A DNA stretch of 64,000 nucleotides from Halonotius roseus. Lineage in GTDB: Archaea; Halobacteriota; Halobacteria; Halobacteriales; Haloferacaceae. Below, in pieces: positions 27,320-35,904 of this stretch (within the stretch, counting starts at the first letter, position 1; each line of letters starts with the position of its first letter). A program made the position numbers and the translations under genes. The notes beneath the pieces are model-generated. The model searched no databases. It saw only the letters and a list, made by a program, of their open reading frames with translations, and was not told where the DNA came from. The stretch covers positions 1 through 64,000 of the forward strand of contig NZ_SESI01000002.1 of the NCBI RefSeq assembly GCF_006861655.1. The letters run 5' to 3'.

Positions 27320-27565
27320 ATGAGCGCGGAGCCACCGACCGACCCCGACGATAGCGACGATAGCGGCGGAAGCACCCCCAACCCGGACGCCGAGAACGAA
27401 CAAAACCGTGACGGCACCGCGGGCGGCGACGAGAGGAGAGACGACGCGAGGGGTGCTGACGGTGAGGTCAGCCGTACGTTCGTCCTCGGGTTGCTCGCTA
27501 TCGGGCTGCTCCTGTTCAGCCTGTTTGCGTGGGCAGCACTCACCGGCAGAGGCTCACCGCTGTAA
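27320..27565 (+). CDS. Small membrane protein with acidic N-terminus
   Basis: An 81-residue protein. The first 50 residues are a disordered, Asp/Glu/Gly-rich cytoplasmic-type segment, followed by a single hydrophobic helix (FVLGLLAIGLLLFSLFAWAA) and a short tail. It may be a small tail-anchored or partner subunit. It lies 72 bp after the lipoprotein gene and converges with the phosphotransferase gene, so it may form a unit with the former. Function unknown. Confidence 0.6.
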   Translation: MSAEPPTDPDDSDDSGGSTPNPDAENEQNRDGTAGGDERRDDARGADGEVSRTFVLGLLAIGLLLFSLFAWAALTGRGSPL

Positions 27566-27582
27566 TCGGCGTCGACCCTGCC

Positions 27583-28548
27583 TCAGACGCTCGCCAGCAC
27601 CGACTCCAGCGCGTCGCGGTGGAAGGCGACCGCCGCCTCGCGGTCGACCGGTGGATACCGCGGGTTCGTCACCCGGCCGGCGGAGTCGACCGCGCTGGCG
27701 GCGATAGCGGCCGCGCGATGAGCAGGATCGACTGCCGGCATCGCTCTCACCGACTCGTAGCCCGCCCGGAACGCTGCCCGTAGCGGTGTGGGATCGTCAA
27801 CGTACCAGTCGGCGACGAGGTATTCGGCTTTGGCGACCGACAGCGCGGGCGCGGCCGCAAGCGGAGCCTCCCAGTCCAACACGGCCGTCACCGAGCCGTC
27901 GGCGACGAGGGCGTTGCCGGGGCGGAAATCCCACGGGAACAGCCGCGGCGTGGGCTCGCTGTCCGGTGGCTCCGCGACCAACCCCCGAAGGTCGTCGGCG
28001 AGATCATCAAACACAGCTGGCAGGCGGTCGATAGCGCGCATCCCGTACTCTTCGAACCACGCGTCCCAGTCTGACTGGCTCGCTGTAAACCCCGACTCGC
28101 CGAGTTCGAGCCGGCCGTAGGCGTCGAAGGCGAAGGCGTCGTGCAGGCGGGCGAGCGCGCGGCCGAACCAGCCGGCGAGATCGCGCCGCGTCGCGCTATC
28201 GACCGTCGAAAACGCCGCATGCAGGTCGCTGCCGGCGACGTAGGCAGTGAGCATGTAGGCGACCCCCTCGTGAGTACCCGCCGCCAACACGGGCGGCACC
28301 GGAACGAACGTCCGCTCTCTGATCGCCCGAAGCAGTGCCGCCTCGGTGCGGAGCCACGCGGCCTCGCGGGCGACCTGCACGACGACCGGCCCGCGGGTCG
28401 GAAACCGCACAATCGCCGTCTCCTTGCGGTTACCGCGCGTGATCGCCTCGATTTCGACCGGCGACTCTGTGACCGCATCGAGCGCGACTGCGGCCGCCGC
28501 TCGCGCCCGCTCGTCGCCGAACGCCCCCGTCAACAGCGCGTCGCTCAC
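27583..28548 (-). CDS. APH-family phosphotransferase
   Basis: A 321-residue kinase-like protein of the aminoglycoside phosphotransferase/choline-kinase family. Key motifs are the catalytic loop RLFPWDFRPGNALV (family HxDxxxxN, here W-D-F-R-P-G-N) and the metal-binding Asp in VTAVLDWEAPLAA. The substrate is not an antibiotic in most archaeal homologs and is unknown here. It starts with GTG at 28548, overlapping the end of the HAD gene by 4 bp, so the two are translationally coupled. Confidence 0.82.
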   Translation of the reverse strand: MSDALLTGAFGDERARAAAAVALDAVTESPVEIEAITRGNRKETAIVRFPTRGPVVVQVAREAAWLRTEAALLRAIRERTFVPVPPVLAAGTHEGVAYMLTAYVAGSDLHAAFSTVDSATRRDLAGWFGRALARLHDAFAFDAYGRLELGESGFTASQSDWDAWFEEYGMRAIDRLPAVFDDLADDLRGLVAEPPDSEPTPRLFPWDFRPGNALVADGSVTAVLDWEAPLAAAPALSVAKAEYLVADWYVDDPTPLRAAFRAGYESVRAMPAVDPAHRAAAIAASAVDSAGRVTNPRYPPVDREAAVAFHRDALESVLASV

Positions 28549-29219
28549 GACTCACCTCGCAGGATCGCCGGCAACTCCGCAAGCGAGTCGATCACGTACT
28601 CCGGCTCGTAGTCGCCCTGTTCCTCGTTGCCGCGGAGCCACGCGACCGGCAGCCCGGCGTTCTGCGCGCCGGCCACGTCGTAGGCCAGCGAGTCACCGAC
28701 GTACAGCGTTCGCTCGCGGGCGACGCCGAGATCAGCAACGGCTCGCTCGAACGGCACGGCGTGGGGTTTCGAGCGCGGGAGTTCCGCCGCGTAGACGACC
28801 GTCCGAAAGCGGTCGGCGATGCCGAGGGCATCGAGTTTCGCCCGCTGGCGGGATTCGGGGCCGTTCGTGACGACCCCGACCGGGCCGACTGCAGCCGCCG
28901 CGTCGAGTGCCGCCTCGGCTCCCGGACAGAAGCCGACCGCGCGGTCGTCGATGGCCGACCGCAACGCGCGGGCTAAGGCGAGCGGATCAGCGTCGCTGCG
29001 GCCGTGTTGGGCGGCCACGCGGGCGAACCCCGCCGCGAAGTAGCCGACCGGATCGTCGTGATCCGGCGGGCCGGTCAACGCCGCCCAGAGGGCCGCCGGC
29101 TCGCCGAACGGGGTCTCGTTGGCCCGCTCGAACGCCCGCTCGTACATCGATTGGGTGTCCTGCGTGTTTTCACACAGCGTGCCGTCGAGATCGAAGAGGA
29201 CTGCGTCAAACGGTGCCAC
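28545..29219 (-). CDS. HAD-family hydrolase (phosphatase-like)
   Basis: A 224-residue HAD hydrolase. Motif I is VLFDLDGTL, motif II is GVVTNGPESRQRAKL, Lys lies in LPRSKPHAVPF and motif IV is LYVGDSLAYDVAGAQNAG. An alpha-helical C1 cap (residues 20-85) is as in phosphoglycolate/pyrophosphate-type phosphatases. The only start giving a correct N-terminus is the GTG at 29219; the frame upstream runs into a dispersed repeat. It is coupled to the downstream phosphotransferase, suggesting the pair acts on the same small phosphorylated or phosphorylatable metabolite. Confidence 0.85.
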   Translation of the reverse strand: MAPFDAVLFDLDGTLCENTQDTQSMYERAFERANETPFGEPAALWAALTGPPDHDDPVGYFAAGFARVAAQHGRSDADPLALARALRSAIDDRAVGFCPGAEAALDAAAAVGPVGVVTNGPESRQRAKLDALGIADRFRTVVYAAELPRSKPHAVPFERAVADLGVARERTLYVGDSLAYDVAGAQNAGLPVAWLRGNEEQGDYEPEYVIDSLAELPAILRGES

Positions 29220-29305
29220 AGTACATAGTGGTGCGAAGGGGGCAAAAATCTCGCGTCGATGGCGATGGTGGTGTTGAGATACGCAATTGTCTGAGCCAGA
29301 TTGGT

Positions 29306-29426
29306 GTAGAAAGCCCTCGTCGCTCTCGACTCCCGGGCCTCGCTGCGCTCCCCGTTCACTTCGCTCACTGCGGTGCTTGCGTCGTCCGGGTTCGCCGAGA
29401 GCGACTCGCCCTTTCAGTCCGCCAGG
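29306..29426 (-). repeat. 121-bp dispersed repeat, copy B (inverted)
   Basis: The reverse complement of this stretch matches 21684-21804 end to end (GTAGAAAGCCCTCG at this end, CTTTCAGTCCGCCAGG at the other). It lies between the HAD gene start and the permease gene end, in a 256-bp gap that holds nothing else. Both copies sit in intergenic DNA. Confidence 0.85.
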
Positions 29427-29475
29427 ATGGCGGTTGATCGGCTGGTCGCTGTCGTCGCCAACAGCTGTAACGGCG

Positions 29476-30561
29476 TCAACTCGCTTCGGCCGGTTCAGCA
29501 CCGAGCAGCCGCGGCAGTGCCGTATCGGCAAACGTGAGCCCGATCACCAACACCATCGGCGCGAAAAACAGGCCGTAAAAGCCCAACACGACCGGGCCGA
29601 AGATGTACGCCAACATGAGCAAGCCGACGTGCGTTCGGTTCCCGCTGAGATACGGCCGGAGGACGATATCCGGGATTGTGTCGACGACGACAATCGCCAA
29701 CACGAGGAAGCCGGCGAGATACACCAACATCGACAGCTGGCCGTCGAGAACGACCGGCACAGCCGCGAAGATCGTCAGCGGCACGTAGACGATCTTCATG
29801 CCGATCACCGGGATCAGGCTGGCGATCCCTGTCAGCGCGCCCGCCAACACCGGATACGGCACCTCGACAGCCGCCGGGGCGACGGCGTTGTACCCCATGA
29901 ACACGATGGCTCCGATCAGCGAGATGACGATCACGTTCAGGAGGTTGCCGAAGAGGACGGCCTCTAGCTCCTCGTCGGCGGCCTCGAAGAACTCCCGGAC
30001 GATATCGTCGTCGTCGAACCGAAGCAGCCACGCCCGGAACGTCGACCCCTCGATGAGCAGGTAGTAGGTGACGACAGCGATGATAAAGACGTTCAACAGC
30101 AGTCCGCTCACGAGACTCGTCGCAAAGGCCGCGTGGTCGACGGCGAACTGGATGATCCCGTCCAACTGTCCGGCTTGATAGGCGTTGATGATTCCGTTGA
30201 ACGTCAACTCGGGGAGTTCGTCGACGCCCTCGAACCACGCCACGCTGTCGGGTGCCGATTCCATCACTGGGTAGGTTTGGACGAAATCACGCACCTCGAC
30301 GACGAGCAACACGACCGTGTAGCTGAGCAACAGGACGAAGGGCACGACGAGCAGCGAGATCGTCGTCAGCGCGCGGAGCTGTCGCGGCATCCCGAACCGA
30401 CTGAGGAACTGCACCCGGCTGAGTTTGTGATAGAAGCCGCGAGAGGAGTAGTACAGAAAGACGGCAATCGTAAACGCGGCGATGAACTGGGAGACGAGAT
30501 AGCCGATGATCGCAGCCACCGCGAGCCCGAAGGCGGCGACCACGACGCGCTTCTCGTTCAT
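29476..30561 (-). CDS. AI-2E/PerM-family membrane permease
   Basis: A 361-residue membrane protein with about eight helices. Family features are the N-terminal helix pair (VAAIIGYLVSQFIAAFTIAVFLYY) and the central amphipathic region around residues 100-180. The C-terminal set of helices holds GIASLIPVIGMKIVYVPL and DTIPDIVLRPYLSGNRTHVG, the latter a conserved PerM/YhhQ-type signature. The family exports or exchanges small compounds; in some bacteria it acts in Na+(Li+)/H+ exchange. The autoinducer role of the E. coli member should not be carried over. Confidence 0.88.
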   Translation of the reverse strand: MNEKRVVVAAFGLAVAAIIGYLVSQFIAAFTIAVFLYYSSRGFYHKLSRVQFLSRFGMPRQLRALTTISLLVVPFVLLLSYTVVLLVVEVRDFVQTYPVMESAPDSVAWFEGVDELPELTFNGIINAYQAGQLDGIIQFAVDHAAFATSLVSGLLLNVFIIAVVTYYLLIEGSTFRAWLLRFDDDDIVREFFEAADEELEAVLFGNLLNVIVISLIGAIVFMGYNAVAPAAVEVPYPVLAGALTGIASLIPVIGMKIVYVPLTIFAAVPVVLDGQLSMLVYLAGFLVLAIVVVDTIPDIVLRPYLSGNRTHVGLLMLAYIFGPVVLGFYGLFFAPMVLVIGLTFADTALPRLLGAEPAEAS

Positions 30562-30630
30562 GTCAGGGAGCTATTGTTCGTCCCACATAAGCTGCCTGTC
30601 ATCGAATCCCGCTCGGGTTCGGCGGTCACG

Positions 30631-31299
30631 CTACCGGTCGTGATCGGCGAGGCCGACGAACTCGGTCATGAGGTTGCGCTCGGCTTTCCGGAGGTGTTCG
30701 GCGGCGGTACTCGTCGAACAGTCTAGCGCGTCGGCAACGGCCTCGATGTCGCCGTCGCGCGGCACGTCGTAGTAGCCCTCGCGCACAGCAACGCGGACGG
30801 CGTCCCGCTGGCGGTCGGTCAACGAGGGATCGAACAGCGACTGCCGCCAGTCGAAATCGCCGATCCGGTCGACCGTGGTATCGACGATCTCCGGGACGGC
30901 TGCGATAGCTGCTTGAAGAGCGTCGGATTCACCGACGACGGTGAGTTTGGCGACCCCGTCCGGCAAGAACTCGATTGGCGGCGCGACGATCACGCCCGTC
31001 CGGTAAAAGGAGTCGAACATGGCATCGTCCATCGCTTCGGGCTCTTGGGTCAGAAAACAGTAGAAGCCCGCGTCGTCGACGGCGGTGATCTCGAAATCGG
31101 TGATCCGCTCGGCGGCCCGTAGGGCCGCGGCGTAGGGCTCTCGGTCGCCTTCAACGTAGAACAGAAAGGTGTCCTGCTGGCTGACGGTTTGGCCGTGGAC
31201 GAGCACGTCCCGCTGTACAGCGTCCGAGTCGTCGATAAACCGATGCATCGGATGCATCGCCTCCGGCGGAAAGCGGAGCGTGAGATGGATGTATTTCAT
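30631..31299 (-). CDS. HTH-10 (bacterio-opsin-activator-like) regulator
   Basis: A 222-residue haloarchaeal transcription regulator. An N-terminal sensor-like domain (MKYIHLTLRFPPEAMHPMHR...) is followed by the HTH-10 DNA-binding domain at residues about 155-215. That domain reads LTDRQRDAVRVAVREGYYDV, then DGDIEAVADALDCSTSTAAE, then HLRKAER. It is transcribed divergently from the solitary NuoCD gene 95 bp away and so probably controls it. It differs in its N-terminal domain from the pair of HTH-10 regulators at 39459 and 53701. Confidence 0.88.
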   Translation of the reverse strand: MKYIHLTLRFPPEAMHPMHRFIDDSDAVQRDVLVHGQTVSQQDTFLFYVEGDREPYAAALRAAERITDFEITAVDDAGFYCFLTQEPEAMDDAMFDSFYRTGVIVAPPIEFLPDGVAKLTVVGESDALQAAIAAVPEIVDTTVDRIGDFDWRQSLFDPSLTDRQRDAVRVAVREGYYDVPRDGDIEAVADALDCSTSTAAEHLRKAERNLMTEFVGLADHDR

Positions 31300-31331
31300 A
31301 CTCTGTGTCGTGGCCAGCTGTATTCGGGGTA

Positions 31332-31341
31332 GTATATAAAC
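31332..31341 (+). promoter_or_regulatory. TATA-like box in the divergent regulator/NuoCD gap
   Basis: GTATATAAAC lies 54-63 bp upstream of the NuoCD start at 31395, which would give a leader of about 30 nt. It also sits just inside the 95-bp divergent interval shared with the HTH-10 regulator gene. Confidence 0.5.
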
Positions 31342-31394
31342 AACCGGCTGTATCCGGCAGAAGCGTTGCGTCCGTGGCTGATAATTTTTTGGCT

Positions 31395-33056
31395 ATGTCG
31401 ACGCAGCCAGCCACCGATACCACGACTGCCGCCGAGGTGCCCGCCGTGTTGTCGCCGGTTTCCCACCTGCTCACCGGCGTCGAGACCCACGAGAACGCCC
31501 CGGCCGGCCGGATCGCGCCGAGCGACCTCCCGGCCGCACTTGAGACGCTGAAAACCGAGGCCGGCCTCGACCATCTCACCTGTGTCACCGCCCAACAGTA
31601 CCCCGACCGCTACGAGTCGATCTATCACCTCCGCTCCTACGACGATCCGACACGCGAGGCGAGTCTCGTCGTCCCCACAAGCCGCGAGACACCACGCTCG
31701 GTCTCCGGGGCGAGCGTGTTCCCGACCGCCTCGTGGCACGAGCGGGAGGCCTACGATCTGGTCGGCATCACCTACGACGACCACCCCGATCTCCGTCGAA
31801 TCCTCCTGCCCGAAACGTGGCAGGGCCATCCGCTTACCGACGACTACGATCAGGATCAGCCGCAGGTCATTCCGCTACGCGAACAGGACGGGGATGTGTA
31901 CGATGCCGTCGACAGCGAGAGCGGCGACGCCGAGCCGATGTTCCTCAATATCGGCCCCCACCATCCCGCGACCCACGGCGTCATGCATCTCAAAGTCACC
32001 CTCGACGGCGAGACGGTCGCCGGCGTCGACCCCGACATCGGCTACATCCACCGCTGTGAGGAGCAGATGTGCCAGCAGGGAACCTACCGCTATCAGATCA
32101 TGCCCTACCCCGACCGCTGGGACTGGAGCGGCGGCGGCCTCCTCAACGAGTGGGCCTACGCCCGCGTCGCCGAGGATCTCGCCGATATCGACGTGCCAGA
32201 CTACGCCCAAGTCATCCGCACGCTGTCGGCTGAGTTGAGCCGTATTCTCGCCCACATGCTCGCCATCGGTGCCTACGCACTCGACGTGTCGGGCGATTTC
32301 ACGGCGACGTTTATGTACGCGATTCAGGAGCGCGAACGTGTTCAGGATCTCTTGGAAGATCTCACCGGCCAGCGACTCATGTTCAACTACTTCCGACTCG
32401 GCGGCGTCGTCTGGGATCTCCCCGAGCCACGCGAGGAGTTCTTCGAGTCGGTGCGGACGTTCCTCGATGGCCTCCCACAACGATTGCAGGACATCCACAA
32501 TCTGCTCACCGGCAACGAGATCATCCAAACGCGAACTGTCGGCACCGGCGTGCTCGACGCCGAAACAGCCAAAGAGTACGGCGTGACCGGCCCGGTCGCC
32601 CGCGGGTCGGGGATCGATTACGACCTCCGCCGGGACGACCCCTATGGCTACTACGACGAACTCGACTGGACTGTCGTCACTGAACCCGACGGCGACAACT
32701 ACTCGCGGCTGCTCGTCCGGCTGCAGGAAGTCGAGGAGTCCGCCAAGATCATCGAGCAGTGTGTCGATCTGCTGGCCGACTGGCCCGACGACGAGCGCAC
32801 GATCCGGTCGAACGTCCCCCGGACGATCAAACCCGACGACGACACCGAGATCTACAGAGCAGTCGAGGCGGCGAAAGGCGAACTCGGCATCTACATTCGC
32901 GCCGACGGCACCGAGATGCCCGCGCGGTTCAAGATCCGCGGCCCGTCGTTTTCGAATCTCCAAGCCCTCCCCGAGATGGCGACCGGCGGAAAGCTCCCTG
33001 ACCTGATCGCCACGCTCGGCAGTCTGGATACGATCATGGGCGAAGTCGACCGATAG
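31395..33056 (+). CDS. Solitary NuoCD-type (complex I 30/49 kDa) fusion protein
   Basis: A 553-residue fusion of the NuoC (residues 1-165) and NuoD (from about 180) subunits of the quinone-reducing module of complex I. NuoC features are SWHEREAYDLVGITYDDHPD and LRRILLPETWQGHPL. NuoD features are FLNIGPHHPATHGVMHL, DIGYIHRCEEQ, MPYPDRWDW and the C-terminal MPARFKIRGPSFSNLQALPE. The last contains the acidic/Arg residues typical of NiFe-hydrogenase descent, without the Ni cysteines. No other nuo gene is in the window, so this is an extra copy outside the usual operon. It pairs with the divergent HTH-10 gene. It may replace the housekeeping NuoCD under other conditions; that is inference. Confidence 0.9.
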   Translation: MSTQPATDTTTAAEVPAVLSPVSHLLTGVETHENAPAGRIAPSDLPAALETLKTEAGLDHLTCVTAQQYPDRYESIYHLRSYDDPTREASLVVPTSRETPRSVSGASVFPTASWHEREAYDLVGITYDDHPDLRRILLPETWQGHPLTDDYDQDQPQVIPLREQDGDVYDAVDSESGDAEPMFLNIGPHHPATHGVMHLKVTLDGETVAGVDPDIGYIHRCEEQMCQQGTYRYQIMPYPDRWDWSGGGLLNEWAYARVAEDLADIDVPDYAQVIRTLSAELSRILAHMLAIGAYALDVSGDFTATFMYAIQERERVQDLLEDLTGQRLMFNYFRLGGVVWDLPEPREEFFESVRTFLDGLPQRLQDIHNLLTGNEIIQTRTVGTGVLDAETAKEYGVTGPVARGSGIDYDLRRDDPYGYYDELDWTVVTEPDGDNYSRLLVRLQEVEESAKIIEQCVDLLADWPDDERTIRSNVPRTIKPDDDTEIYRAVEAAKGELGIYIRADGTEMPARFKIRGPSFSNLQALPEMATGGKLPDLIATLGSLDTIMGEVDR

Positions 33057-33076
33057 GGCTGCTGTCTGTCAGCGCA

Positions 33077-33967
33077 CTACGACGATCGCGTCGTCGCTTT
33101 CTCGAAAATCTCCGGCACGCTCCGAAGCAACGCGCCGAGGTGATCGGCGTCATCGTAGACCGTGAGATCGCTGTCGGGCAGGGTCGACGCGAACCGTCGG
33201 GCGTCGGCGAGGGGCACGTTTGTGTCACGCCCACCATGCCGGAGTTCGACCGGCGTCGCAAGCTGGTCGAAATCGATCCCCCACACCCCCGCGTTGGCCC
33301 GAAGCTCGGTGACGGTGCCGCGTCGGGAGTGAGAGATCGCTTCGAGGAAATCCGCCTTGATCAACTCGGCCGTTTCGTCGGACAGTGGTTCGGCCGGCTC
33401 GTCGGCCCGATACTGCGAGACGACGATCTCGGGGTCGAGTCGCTCGGCGAGCCACGCCTGTCCGCGGAGAAGCCCGCCGAGAAGCGAGGGGGTTCGCGTT
33501 GCGAGCGTCGCAAGCACCTGCTGGACGGTCGGCGTGTCCTCGCTGACGCTCGGCGGTGTCGCCCCGGAGACGATTTTGACGCGGTCAACGCGGCCGCCGT
33601 GGGTTGCCGCGGTCGCGATCGCCTGTGGGCTGCCACCCGAGAACGCGAGCAGCGTCGCGGTCTCGATGTCGGCGTCGTCCAGCATCGCGGAGACGTACGT
33701 TCCGGCGTCGGTGATCGAGCGCGTCGGCCACGGTTCGGAGTTTCCATAGCCGGGACGATCAACGGCGAGCAGTCGGACGCCCTGTTCCTCGGCCATGGTC
33801 TCGAACAGCGCGCCCAACAGCCGAGAGCCGGGCGTTCCGTGAAACAGCACGACCGGGTCACCGTCGGGGTCGCCGTACTCGGTGTAGGCGAGTTGGCCGT
33901 TCTCGTGTGCGACGACCGTCGGGTCGGCTGTTGACGCGTCGCGGGAGGGAGATGGATCGGGGCCCAT
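33077..33967 (-). CDS. Alpha/beta hydrolase
   Basis: A 296-residue alpha/beta-fold hydrolase. The oxyanion HG motif is VVLFHGTPGSR near residue 45, DRPGYGNSEPWP follows, and the nucleophile elbow is AFSGGSPQA with Ser near 115. The acid is in LRHGGRDTNVPLADAR near 250 and the catalytic His in YDDADHLGALL near 278. A cap region lies between. Substrate cannot be predicted. The start at 33967 (MGPDPSPSRD) is preferred to the longer open frame; it converges with NuoCD. Confidence 0.87.
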   Translation of the reverse strand: MGPDPSPSRDASTADPTVVAHENGQLAYTEYGDPDGDPVVLFHGTPGSRLLGALFETMAEEQGVRLLAVDRPGYGNSEPWPTRSITDAGTYVSAMLDDADIETATLLAFSGGSPQAIATAATHGGRVDRVKIVSGATPPSVSEDTPTVQQVLATLATRTPSLLGGLLRGQAWLAERLDPEIVVSQYRADEPAEPLSDETAELIKADFLEAISHSRRGTVTELRANAGVWGIDFDQLATPVELRHGGRDTNVPLADARRFASTLPDSDLTVYDDADHLGALLRSVPEIFEKATTRSS

Positions 33968-34129
33968 AGTATAAGATGTCAATCCGCCCTGCAAGGCGTT
34001 TCGGTACGGAGTTGTGTCGACGGCGGCGTCGGGAACAACACCGTTACGGACTCGTGAACCCCAACGACAACCATACCGGAGGTCAGGGAAGCGACGCAAA
34101 ATACTCTTGAGCGAATCGGTTCGGTATCG

Positions 34130-35506
34130 CTACTCGTCAAGCGGTTCATCGCCGCTGGGTTTCCCATCGCGTGTCCTCGTCGCGATCGGACGCAGCCGCC
34201 GGCCGAAGAGGGTGACCGACAGCGGATCAGGGCTGTGAACACGGAGTACGAGGAGCATGTTGGCGGCGAACACGACAACGCCAGCCATGAGCAGGCCGCC
34301 GCCGGTGACGAGCAGCGACTCGGTTCCAAACCAGTTCCCACCAACGACAGCTACCGTTCCGGTCGTCAGCAGTCCGAAATCGACAGCAGCCAGCCGGTCG
34401 CTGTACAGATCGTCGATCATCGGCACCGGCTCGTAGCCCAGCTGGTCGCTGTAGCGATCCACCCAGATGATGAACGGAACGATGTGATACAGCGTACCGA
34501 AGATCACGAAGCCGACGACACCAAGAGCCAGCAACACGCCGGTTCGTGGCGCGCCGAACAGGGCGGCGTCCGCCAGTGGTGTGGTCAGCCATGTCGGCAC
34601 CGCCAACACCGCCCAGCCGGCGAGGGCGGCGGCAACCACCGCATACCGCGAGAGCATCGGCATCCACGGCACCTTCGTTTCGATCAGCCGCCGGGCGAGG
34701 ATCACCGCGACGCAGAACAGCGCGATACTGACCAGCAAGCCACCGCCGGTCGCCAGCCACGCCACCTCGAACAACCGGCCGCCGGCCAGCGCGCCCACGC
34801 CTAGGGGGTAGCCGATGGCCTCGAATCGTTGGAGGTGCCTGTCGATACCATCGATCTCGGTCTGGGTGAACATCGTCGCCAGCTGGTAGAGCGCGCCGAT
34901 GACCGTCAGCAGGACGATCCCGAAGCCGGCAAGCGTCGCATGCGTCGCTCGCACGGCGAGCCGTGAGACACCGGTCGTGGCGAACAGCGGCGCGGTGAAA
35001 TCGACCGCAAGCAGGAGGCCGAGTCCCGTCACGAGGACGAGCGCGCCGACCGCGAGCCCGAAATGTCGTTCGGTGATATCGAGGGAATCACACCGCCACA
35101 GCGTGCGACCGATGTTGTAGGCGAAACACCAGAAGCCGACCAGCAGCAACGCGCCAAACAGCGGCGTGAGCCGGAGTTCTCCGAGCGTCAGCACGGCAGC
35201 GAACCCCAGCAAGCCGGCAGCAACGAGCCACAGTTGCAGCGTTGCGAGCCGCCGGGAATACAGCTCGACGCCCGACCAGACGGGGATAAACTGCGTCATC
35301 GCACCCATGATCGTGATGCAGACCCAGCCGGCGAGGACGAGATGGAGGGCCGCAAGCGGGAGCAACGCCGTCGGCGCGCCGACCAATGTTGCGATCCCAC
35401 CAGCACCACCAAGACAGAGAAAGCCGAGAGCGACGAGAAAATGTCGCAGCGGGATCGCCATCGGCGGCCCCCCATCGGTATCAAGATCGGTTGCGACAGT
35501 AGACAT
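34130..35506 (-). CDS. Twelve-helix membrane protein, NnrS/heme-copper-oxidase-like
   Basis: A 458-residue membrane protein with about twelve helices and several helix-embedded histidines: LAALHLVLAGW, VRATHATLAGFG and LYHIVPFIIWVDRYSDQLG. The layout resembles NnrS or subunit I of heme-copper oxidases, families often found beside nitrite and nitric oxide reductase genes. Proteins of this kind are known from haloarchaeal denitrification clusters, with no defined function that I know. A palindrome matching the local regulon lies 38-51 bp upstream (35544-35557), tying its expression to the nitrate genes. Heme or copper binding is inference. Confidence 0.75.
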   Translation of the reverse strand: MSTVATDLDTDGGPPMAIPLRHFLVALGFLCLGGAGGIATLVGAPTALLPLAALHLVLAGWVCITIMGAMTQFIPVWSGVELYSRRLATLQLWLVAAGLLGFAAVLTLGELRLTPLFGALLLVGFWCFAYNIGRTLWRCDSLDITERHFGLAVGALVLVTGLGLLLAVDFTAPLFATTGVSRLAVRATHATLAGFGIVLLTVIGALYQLATMFTQTEIDGIDRHLQRFEAIGYPLGVGALAGGRLFEVAWLATGGGLLVSIALFCVAVILARRLIETKVPWMPMLSRYAVVAAALAGWAVLAVPTWLTTPLADAALFGAPRTGVLLALGVVGFVIFGTLYHIVPFIIWVDRYSDQLGYEPVPMIDDLYSDRLAAVDFGLLTTGTVAVVGGNWFGTESLLVTGGGLLMAGVVVFAANMLLVLRVHSPDPLSVTLFGRRLRPIATRTRDGKPSGDEPLDE

Positions 35507-35543
35507 ATCAGCCCATTGAGGCCGAGCCGCCGTGCCGGTGTTC

Positions 35544-35557
35544 CCGAATATGTTCGG
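35544..35557. promoter_or_regulatory. Regulon palindrome upstream of the NnrS-like gene
   Basis: CCGAATATGTTCGG, 12 of 14 positions in perfect dyad symmetry and an exact match to the local consensus CCGAAYATRTTCGG. It is the nearest element upstream of the minus-strand gene at 35506. It is also near the 3' end of the gene at 35587. Confidence 0.7.
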
Positions 35558-35586
35558 TCGAGGGTGTCGGCCGCCCGGTCGTCGCG

Positions 35587-35904
35587 TTACTCGTCGGTCG
35601 GATCGAACAGTTCGAGTGCGGTCTCGACGGTGTCGTCGTCGTACGCATCAGCGCGGTCAAGCACGGATACCGGTGCAGCGACGACCTCGTCGACAATCGC
35701 GGTCGCCATCGCATCAAGAATCGCTTTCTCCGGGGTCGACACCGAGGAGTCCGCCTCAAGCCGGTTGTAGGCCTGCCGGAGCTCACGCGCTTTGATCCGC
35801 TCGGCCTGTCGCCGGATCGCCTGTTGGGCGGCCGACGCATCCGTGTCTGTCGCTGCCGCCGCCTCGGTGTCTTGGTCTGTCATGTGTGGTTCAGGCTCGT
35901 TCAT
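35587..35904 (-). CDS. Stand-alone GluTR-dimerisation-like protein
   Basis: A 105-residue soluble protein. From about residue 28 it matches the helical dimerisation domain at the C-terminus of glutamyl-tRNA reductase (HemA): AIRRQAERIKARELRQAYNR, PEKAILDAMATAIVDEVVAA, then DTVETALELFDP. The catalytic and NADPH domains of HemA are absent, so it cannot make glutamate semialdehyde. It might bind HemA or act as a tetrapyrrole-pathway regulator, which would fit a heme-demanding anaerobic cluster; that is inference. Start could be 35904 (MNEPEPH) or ATG 35883. Confidence 0.65.
   Translation of the reverse strand: MNEPEPHMTDQDTEAAAATDTDASAAQQAIRRQAERIKARELRQAYNRLEADSSVSTPEKAILDAMATAIVDEVVAAPVSVLDRADAYDDDTVETALELFDPTDE

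Noticed and set aside
31319..31330. GTATTCGGGGTA, also present at 13110, as a shared operator
   Set aside because: A 12-base match between two unrelated promoters with no symmetry is within chance in a 64-kb sequence.
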